DNA of 64,000 nt, taken from contig CP085836.1 in assembly GCA_020809705.1 (NCBI GenBank), positions 868,001-932,000 on the forward strand. Direction: 5' to 3'. Positions 58,900 through 64,000 of this stretch are shown here, piece after piece (position 1 is the first letter of the stretch; every line of letters starts with the position of its first letter). Below the pieces are notes generated by a model. The model searched no databases and had not been told where the DNA came from. It saw nothing but the letters and a program-made list of their open reading frames with translations. Both the position numbers and the translations under genes were made by a program. Source of the DNA: Calonectria ilicicola (lineage: Eukaryota > Ascomycota > Sordariomycetes > Hypocreales > Nectriaceae).

Positions 58900-59118
58900 T
58901 TATAGCCATTGATGTACGTCGTCTCCTTTTTGCTTCTCGAGCAATGGCTCAGCCTCGGCTCCAGCGCTGGCTTCATACCCTAAGCAGCATGAAAAGGGAC
59001 CAGCAATACTGACCAGCTTGTCCAACCAAAGTTTCATGCTGAACTGTCGGCACCCGTGCGTCTCGTGGACGGGGTCTTGTTCAAATTGTGGTACCTTAGG
59101 TGGCTCTTGAGCAGACAT
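58900..59118 (-). CDS. Small hypothetical protein, 72 aa
   Basis: ATG at 59118 (MSAQEPPKVPQFEQDP). The protein has a Cys pair in GPFSCCLGYEAS, possibly a lipid-modification site, and an acidic tail with PLLEKQKGDD. Composition looks real, but no family is recognised. It could be the first exon of a longer gene. Confidence 0.32.
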   Translation of the reverse strand: MSAQEPPKVPQFEQDPVHETHGCRQFSMKLWLDKLVSIAGPFSCCLGYEASAGAEAEPLLEKQKGDDVHQWL

Positions 59119-59720
59119 CTTTTCGGTTTCGTATGGGCCCCGCCCATGCTCAGTTGTACGATTAATCTTTCCATATATGTTAGCTATGTTCTTTCAAGTA
59201 GCTAGATATCTGTACCTCGATTGAAAGTTCGAATGATCGCTCAATTTTGATCCTCTTTTGACTGGCTTTATCACCCAGTGGCAGCGGGTCTGTTTTTGCA
59301 AACATGTTGGATTTATTAGAAAATAAAAAAATACAAAGGTGGCACGTGCAGCCAATATGACTTTAGAAAACAGGAGAAAATAAAATGGTACTTCACCGAG
59401 GGGAGCTTAGTCGTATATGTACAAATGGTGCGCATTGCATGGCATGGTATCGTCAATCAAACCCCCACACAACCATACCAGTATTTTTAGGCGATGTCTG
59501 GTAAGCCTAACTAGATGTAGCGAAGCCATCACTCGGATCTAGATACGTCGAAACTATGGAACAGGACCTCGATCGAGACAAAGAGCCGATCGAGTCAGGC
59601 TATGAAACGCTCCACACCACTCGGGACGCCCATTACCCACAATTTGCGGGCCAAGGTCATGGAGCAATACCAAATGAGTCGTGGGCCACGTCTCATGTTA
59701 TTGTGCATCTGTTGATAGTT
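59119..59720. other. Gap, no gene
   Basis: A 62-codon plus-strand frame at 59556 is not supported. Nothing else recognised. Confidence 0.35.
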
Positions 59721-60947
59721 TTAACCCGTCTCAGTATCAAATGATTTGGCCCTTAACCCACACCGTGACTCTTCACCCCCAACTAAATAGAATTGGGCGT
59801 CAGGTGATCCAACGGGGTGATCAGACAGCTTAAAGTCTGCTGCTAGATCAGGCGCATACTCAAACAATGGTATGGGAGATATGCGGTGATGCTGCTGAAT
59901 GTATTGAAGACTTTCGCGGCTGTTTAACATTGAGATTTTGGACAGGCAGAGGCTCGTTTCATGCAAATCATTGGGTAGGAGAAAGATCCCAGATATTATT
60001 CACGGCCTAAGAGATCTCTGAATGAGAAGTAGGTCTACGATGCAAAGAGAGATCAAAATCGTTGCGTCTGCCGACCACACAACATTCTTTGAGAGAGACC
60101 ATCGGAAAATATCTCTCTGTTTCTAGAGGGATGAACACCAGATGCCACTGTAAGCACAACCGCCATGCATATGGGGTTGGCTAAAACCACCAAATGGGAC
60201 CTGAGTTCTATGGGAAATGGACCGGTAAATTATCCGAAACTACACTACCATCGTAGATGCTAGCCAAGATTAAAGTTGATGGGAGAGGTCGTATCCAGCG
60301 ACCAGTCCGTAAATATAGGTGGAGGCCTTGCAGGAAACTCCAGACCAAAAGAGACACATTTTGCTAAAGGTATTACTAGCGGGGAATAACCTGTGCACTC
60401 GCCGTGTTCAAGTAAAGGACTTATCATAATGCAAGCTCGGCATGGCCCTGGGGTGATGTAGAACTCGGAGAAAGCGTTGATAAACGAGAAGTTGGTCCTG
60501 ACTAGAGCACGTCAGGTTCAGGTCGTATCGAAATGCTTAGGATGTAACTAATGGCTGGAATCTCGATCAGTTGGCTATTTGGAAGCTGATGACTGCTCTT
60601 CTACACGGATTTCTCTTCATCAAAACACATGACAGGAAACTCACGCTTCGAGACAGAGCTGCCATTAGATCCATCAGTAGAAACCCCGATAGGCGATCAT
60701 ACTCAGAGGGCTGAGAAAGATTGTCTATGAGGCCCAGTGATTCCAGCCCACCCACCATCCCTCGTTCCAGGTTCTCGTAAGGCAAGAGTAGAACGGTAGA
60801 GGTGTCATTTGTCTCCTCACGGTACGCCAGATATAAATTTCCGGGTGTTGGATCAGTAACATCTTGAACTTCATCGTGCTTCTGGCATCGGTGGGCCGCG
60901 TTTGGGATGCTTCCGAGCTCCTTTTCCTCGGCCGACACTCCTCCCAT
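59721..60947 (-). pseudogene. Decayed multi-exon unknown gene
   Basis: Starts MGGVSAEEKELGS at 60947; the first exon seems to end at a GTGAGT after ALSRS (about 60650), and an in-phase acceptor TGTAG leads to QLIEIPAISYILSI. One base must be skipped near 60500 to continue as NFSFINAFSEFYITPGPCRA and then CIMISPLLEHGECTG. Further downstream a coherent C-terminal piece (LFEYAPDLAADFKLSD; GSPDAQFYLVGGEESR) lies in another frame ending at 59721. Several stops separate the pieces. The protein looks like a true former gene, but I cannot name its family. Confidence 0.4.
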
Positions 60948-61017
60948 TCTTCTTCAACAACTCGTCATCCTCGACGCGCTTGAGTTTTCTCTATGTCGTG
61001 TTAGTTTATGGGTCTAG

Positions 61018-61460
61018 TCCCCTCAGTGTGAATCATACATGGCGTTGGTCCTGCTCCCAGACACAGCCCTTGTCGCCCCAGTTTAAAGTGGATGATGGCT
61101 TCTCAGACCATGACCTTGCCAGTACCCACTCACCAATTTAGCGTATATGGCAGGGGTCAGGGGTGTGCAGCCTCTCATCAACCAATTATCTATGGTTATT
61201 GGCTCCAGTATAGTCCACACTGTAGGATACCACGCGCGTGCTTTTGTCAAAAAACACGTTGGTGTAGATAGCTAATAAATCCGGTTTTGTCAAAACACGA
61301 ATCCCTGTAAGTCATGTTCCCCCAGTGCATGTGCACTGGGGGGAGTCTCTGATCCGACCACTCCCCATCGTGGACCCATTACCCCCCTCCGGAGACGGGC
61401 GAAGGAACGACAGAGATCATGTTGGTCGTCTCAATCTTGGGCCGCTCGGCGCGGCCTCGT
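61018..61460 (+). repeat. Repeat P, copy near ankyrin copy 2
   Basis: Aligns to the right-hand three quarters of the copies at 35405 and 46956, same orientation, with the palindrome at 61319-61342. Its left end starts at the CCCCTCAGTGTGAAC segment, lacking about 100 bp present in the others. Confidence 0.85.
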
Positions 61461-61795
61461 GAAGGCTACGTCCAATCTCTGAGCCTTGTTGGGTCGCACA
61501 CGTTGAACGCATCAGACAGCAACAACAAGGTCGGTCCCTCCAGGAGCTTGCAACAGAACTTCTTACCTTGTATTTATGACCCGGTTCCGATTTGGTGATG
61601 GGGATAGCACTGTTCTTAACGATAGCCAACGTTGCTCCTGAAGAGGCATCGTACGACTTATTCGAGGCAAATCAGATGAACATTGCCTTAGTGTACATTA
61701 TTGGTTGAGGAAACTACTTTCAACGGCTCCCTGACGCAGCACAACTCGTATTTGCGTGTCTTTTCCTGCCGTCCAACTTTTCCCATTCAAACTTG
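61461..61795. other. Gap, no gene
   Basis: Nothing recognised. A 70-codon minus-strand frame at 61417-61629 overlaps repeat P and is rejected. Confidence 0.35.
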
Positions 61796-61857
61796 GCGTA
61801 TTCAGCGTATGGTAGACTGTGTCAAATAACCCTTGCGCCAAGCAAAAGGGAATGTAC
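61796..61857 (-). mobile_element. Helitron coding fragment, inverted
   Basis: The reverse complement contains TGTACATTCCCTTTTGCTTG and GGTTATTTGACA, matching 2258-2300 of the Helitron remnant, and encodes CTFPFAWRKGYLT against CTFPFAWCNGYLT. About 45 bp are shared; the edges are unclear. Confidence 0.5.
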
Positions 61858-61997
61858 ATTGGCGTTGTATAGGATGCTCACATTGGCTGCCGGTGATGTG
61901 AACTTCAGCAACGATACATATATGCCCTAGTCTTTAGTTTGGTATGTGTATTACTTACGTGACATTTGGACACGTTTAACGCCTTTGAGACATTTAT

Positions 61998-64000
61998 TCA
62001 AAATTCAGGTATCATCATAATATCTAGTACTATTGGGGTCATTGGAATCCGCCTGGTTTGGGACTCTAGCCTTTTCTGTTTTGTGTGATCCCAATCTTGG
62101 GTATAGGCATGACTTGACTTAGCTCCATAGCTTTCCAAAAGCTTGATGACACCACCACATTCACAGTGTTTAGGAACATCAAGCGGCATCCACCCTCGCT
62201 TATCTGCAACGTTTACTTCAGCTCCCTTTTCTAGGAGCAGCTTGACAACTCTAGCCTGTCTATTTCCGGAAGCAGAGTGAATAGGCGTGCAGCCATCATG
62301 ATCAGCAGCATTAACTTGAGCTCCTTTGTCTAGCAGTAACTGGACAACTTCAGCGTAACCCCACGACGACGCACAAATAAGCGGTGTGCAGCCGTGATTA
62401 TCAACGCCATTGATATTAGCTCCTTTCTGTAGGAGCAGCCTGACAACATCGGCGCTTCCATTTCCTGATATACGTTGAAAGGGCGTGGGGTCGCCATCAC
62501 CAGGACCATCTAAACAGATTGTTTCGGCTAGGCCTACATATCTAACAACTTCAGCGTAGCTCCACTGCGACTCACAGAGACCTCTCATCATATCAGGATC
62601 ATAATTGACTAAAGCGCCTTCGGGCGCCCGGCATGGTTTGGGGTATGGTTTGGTAATTTTAGCGGACCCATTTCCTGATGCAGAGTGAAGAGGCGTGCAA
62701 TTGTAGTGATCAACAGCATTGACGTCAACTCCCTTGCCGAGGAGCAATGTGACAATATCAAGGTGTCCACGTTCTGATGCGAAGTGAAGAGGCGTGTAAC
62801 CAGAACGATCAGTGGCATCGACTGTCGCTGCTTTGTCGAGGAGTAATGTGGCAATATCAAGGTGTCCACGTTTTGATGCGAAGTGGAGAGGTGTGCAATC
62901 ATAACGATCAGTGGCATCGACTGTCGCTGCTTTGTAGAGGAGTAGCTTAATGACTTCAATATGCCCTCCCTGTGATGCAGCATGGAGGGGTGTGCAACCT
63001 TGAGCATCGCCTACATTAACATCAGCTCCTTTTTCCAGGAGTAGCTTGACAACTTCAGGGTTTCCATTTCCTAGTATAGGATGAAGATGCATAAAATAGT
63101 CATAACCAACAAGAGTATTATGTTCGGTTTTATAGCGTAGGTATTTCCCAACAAGTTCAGCGTAGCTCCAGGGTGACCCGACATTCGCGCAGCGCTTCAT
63201 AGCTTGTCTGGCAACCTCATCGTGCCCATTTCCTGATGCGGAGTGAAGAGCCGTGCACCCATAGTCATTAGTAGTATTGACGTTAGCTCCGTTGTCCAGG
63301 AGCAGCTCGACAACTTCAGCGTGTCCATGTTCTGATGCAGAGTGAAGAGGTGTGCAGCCATCATCATTGGCAGTACTGACTTCGGCTTCTTTGGCTAGGA
63401 GTAGCTTGACAACTTCAGTGTGTCCAGATCCCGATGCAGAGTAGAGAGGCGTACAACCGCCATAACTCTGATGATTGACTTCCGCTCCCTTGCTTAGGAG
63501 TACGCTGACAACTTCAGCGTTTCCATTTACTGATGCAGAGTAAAGAGGCGAGTAATTGCCACGCTTGGGATTTACTTCAGCTCCTTCGTCTATGAGTAAC
63601 TTGACAACTTCAGTATTCCCCCATGACGATGCACAGATAAGGGGCGTGCAATCATTGCCGTCCCAAGCATTGACTTCAGCTCCTTGGTGTAGGAGGAGCT
63701 TGACAACCTCAACGTTTCCATCTTCTGATGCAAAGTGAAGAGGTGTCTGACGATCAGTAGTAATAGCGTTCGCTTCAGCTCCTTTCCCAAGGAGAAGCGC
63801 GACAACTTCAGCGTGTCTACTTCCAGATGCATAGTGAAGAAGCGTGCAACTATCCTCATCAGCAGGATTTAATCTCGCTCCTATATCTCGAAGCACCTTG
63901 ACAACGTTGGGGTAACCCCACGACGTCGCGCAAAGGAAGGGCGTGCAAACGTGATGTTCAGGAGGACCGATGGAAGTCTTCCGCTCCAGGACCAACTTCT
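61998..64000 (-). CDS. Ankyrin-repeat protein (copy 2), 5' end outside window
   Basis: Open to the window edge (at least 665 residues); the frame has no start of its own, so the gene begins beyond 64000. Consensus and order of the 33-residue ankyrin units follow the protein at 32562-35033 repeat by repeat, at about 80-85% identity. Relative to copy 1 it lacks one unit of the CTPLICASSWG type in the middle and one unit in the GHHKIV/GHLDIV block. The C-terminus after the last repeat has diverged and is shorter (QDWDHTKQKRLESQ..., ending MMIPEF). No other domain is present. Presumably a protein-binding scaffold; function unknown. Confidence 0.9.
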   Translation of the reverse strand, partial: KLVLERKTSIGPPEHHVCTPFLCATSWGYPNVVKVLRDIGARLNPADEDSCTLLHYASGSRHAEVVALLLGKGAEANAITTDRQTPLHFASEDGNVEVVKLLLHQGAEVNAWDGNDCTPLICASSWGNTEVVKLLIDEGAEVNPKRGNYSPLYSASVNGNAEVVSVLLSKGAEVNHQSYGGCTPLYSASGSGHTEVVKLLLAKEAEVSTANDDGCTPLHSASEHGHAEVVELLLDNGANVNTTNDYGCTALHSASGNGHDEVARQAMKRCANVGSPWSYAELVGKYLRYKTEHNTLVGYDYFMHLHPILGNGNPEVVKLLLEKGADVNVGDAQGCTPLHAASQGGHIEVIKLLLYKAATVDATDRYDCTPLHFASKRGHLDIATLLLDKAATVDATDRSGYTPLHFASERGHLDIVTLLLGKGVDVNAVDHYNCTPLHSASGNGSAKITKPYPKPCRAPEGALVNYDPDMMRGLCESQWSYAEVVRYVGLAETICLDGPGDGDPTPFQRISGNGSADVVRLLLQKGANINGVDNHGCTPLICASSWGYAEVVQLLLDKGAQVNAADHDGCTPIHSASGNRQARVVKLLLEKGAEVNVADKRGWMPLDVPKHCECGGVIKLLESYGAKSSHAYTQDWDHTKQKRLESQTRRIPMTPIVLDIMMIPEF

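Overview
The window looks like an accessory, repeat-rich stretch of a filamentous ascomycete genome. The signs are short spliceosomal introns (36-114 nt, GTRAGT-like donors, CTAAC/CTGAC-like branch sites), Zn2Cys6 and fungal-specific transcription-factor proteins, a LaeA-type methyltransferase, and Helitron, Ty3/gypsy and Tc1/mariner remnants. Eurotiales (Aspergillus/Penicillium/Talaromyces type) is my guess from the protein families; it is not proven. There is no rRNA, credible tRNA, CRISPR or bacterial-style operon. Many genes had to be assembled by eye from several frames, so exon coordinates are manual models.

Layout. 1-974: 3' part of a split gene with C2H2 fingers followed by a Zn2Cys6 cluster. 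1553-3590: decayed Helitron protein gene interrupted by a solo LTR (2426-2771) with a perfect 5-bp target duplication. 4275-5396: dispersed repeat R1. 5821-6875: LaeA-like methyltransferase carrying one nonsense codon. 6.9-10.2 kb: no recognisable gene. 10231-17150: three minus-strand genes (two unknown, one fungal-specific transcription factor). 18-22.3 kb: gene-poor, with a badly decayed Ty3/gypsy pol. 22372-23738: unknown gene with a frameshift in a C tract. 25097-25549: 9-bp minisatellite. 26308-27931: two convergent genes, one orphan and one zinc-finger. 28713-29877: Tc1/mariner pseudogene. 30609-31266: frameshifted fungal gene. 32562-35033: 823-aa ankyrin protein. 36368-37959: three-pass membrane protein. 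40-47 kb: dense low-copy repeats plus an acidic 410-aa protein. 49.2-56.5 kb: membrane protein, small unknown protein, RRM protein, orphan three-exon gene. 58.9-61 kb: decayed genes. 61998-64000: a second ankyrin protein, a diverged duplicate of the first, running off the end.

How it fits together. I see no metabolic pathway or cluster. The common theme is turnover: nested mobile elements, segmental duplication (the ankyrin pair; R1; a palindrome-bearing repeat at about 18, 35, 47 and 61 kb), and nonsense or boundary changes that are mostly C:G to T:A, usually in CpA context, as expected from repeat-induced point mutation or simple deamination. The intact-looking genes are ankyrin, zinc-finger, membrane and orphan proteins, typical of fungal accessory or subtelomeric DNA.
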